Below are positions 32,077 to 32,174 of a stretch of DNA of 32,174 nucleotides, piece after piece. The notes under the pieces were generated by a model that was not told the DNA's origin, did no database searches, and saw nothing but the letters and a program-made list of their open reading frames with translations. Positions within the stretch are counted from its first letter, which is position 1, and every line of letters starts with the position of its first letter. This DNA comes from Pseudomonas sp. BN417 (GTDB taxonomy: Bacteria > Pseudomonadota > Gammaproteobacteria > Pseudomonadales > Pseudomonadaceae): NCBI RefSeq assembly GCF_029871205.1, contig NZ_SSOJ01000126.1, positions 1 to 32,174 on the forward strand, written 5' to 3'. The position numbers and the translations under genes were made by a program.

Positions 32077-32174
32077 GCAGCCCGAAGGGCTGCCGTAGGT
32101 TGGGCAGAGCACAGCGAAGCCCAACACCGAACCCGCCCGGAAACGTTGGGCTTCGTTTCACTCAGCCACAACCT
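32077..32174. repeat. Hairpin repeat, copy 2 (cut by window end)
   Basis: It repeats copy 1 with few changes and is cut off at the right edge. Its leading hairpin is GCAGCCC-GAA-GGGCTGC, so the A-T pair of copy 1 is replaced by a C-G pair; the fold is kept while the sequence changed. Confidence 0.85.

Overview
The window is chromosomal DNA of a GC-rich gammaproteobacterium, almost certainly a Pseudomonas outside the P. aeruginosa species. The evidence is the OprD-family porin, the ahpC/ahpF pair, a prc/algO-type protease next to an EAL-CBS-GGDEF protein, an FKBP lipoprotein, tRNAs and rdgC in a row, a symporter-fused hybrid sensor kinase, and REP-like palindromes between genes. From memory, the stretch from the quinone oxidoreductase to the hybrid kinase follows the order of the PA3256-PA3271 region of P. 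aeruginosa; this was not checked against a database. No prophage, integron, CRISPR array or transposase gene is visible. The accessory signal lies in small non-coding elements and in the two ends of the window.

Layout. 1-2226: an OprD-family porin (runs off the left edge) diverges from an orphan modA, and two ModE-type operators lie between them. 2244-5333: an acidic unknown protein, then ahpF and ahpC, all on the minus strand; a 142-bp inverted-repeat element sits between ahpC and ahpF. 5491-10496: quinone oxidoreductase (minus), then tail-specific protease prc and a c-di-GMP-type EAL-CBS-GGDEF protein (plus). 10654-14193: a three-gene overlapping operon (XRE regulator, unknown, Sel1), a periplasmic binding protein, a DUF1232/YkvA-like membrane protein, and an FKBP-type isomerase lipoprotein. 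14407-14860: a duplicated tRNA-Val/tRNA-Asp pair with a strong promoter and a terminator after each pair. 14970-16465: rdgC and the guanidinium exporter gene sugE/gdx behind a guanidine-II (mini-ykkC) riboswitch. 16479-20708: an MFS-acyltransferase fusion and a FecA-like TonB receptor. 20871-23365: azlD, azlC, an AraC regulator and a GNAT acetyltransferase. 23617-27096: an 1159-residue symporter/PAS/kinase/receiver protein. 27270-31861: a MerR regulator diverging from a tightly packed operon of an M24 peptidase-like protein, an alpha/beta-hydrolase-SDR fusion and a di-iron-type metal-dependent hydrolase. 31862-32174: two copies of a roughly 100-bp hairpin repeat.

How the genes fit together. 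AhpC and AhpF form a peroxide-reducing system. ModA and the porin look like a co-regulated outer-membrane/periplasmic molybdate (or related oxyanion) uptake pair, but no modB or modC is present here. AzlC and AzlD make a branched-chain amino acid exporter next to its likely regulator. The MerR-flanked operon looks like a catabolic or detoxification unit for a hydrophobic compound of unknown identity. The most interesting items are the paired ModE boxes over an OprD porin, the MerR operon with its 28-bp dyad, the ahpC-ahpF inverted-repeat element, the duplicated tRNA unit, and the interspersed hairpin family whose copies show base-pair covariation.
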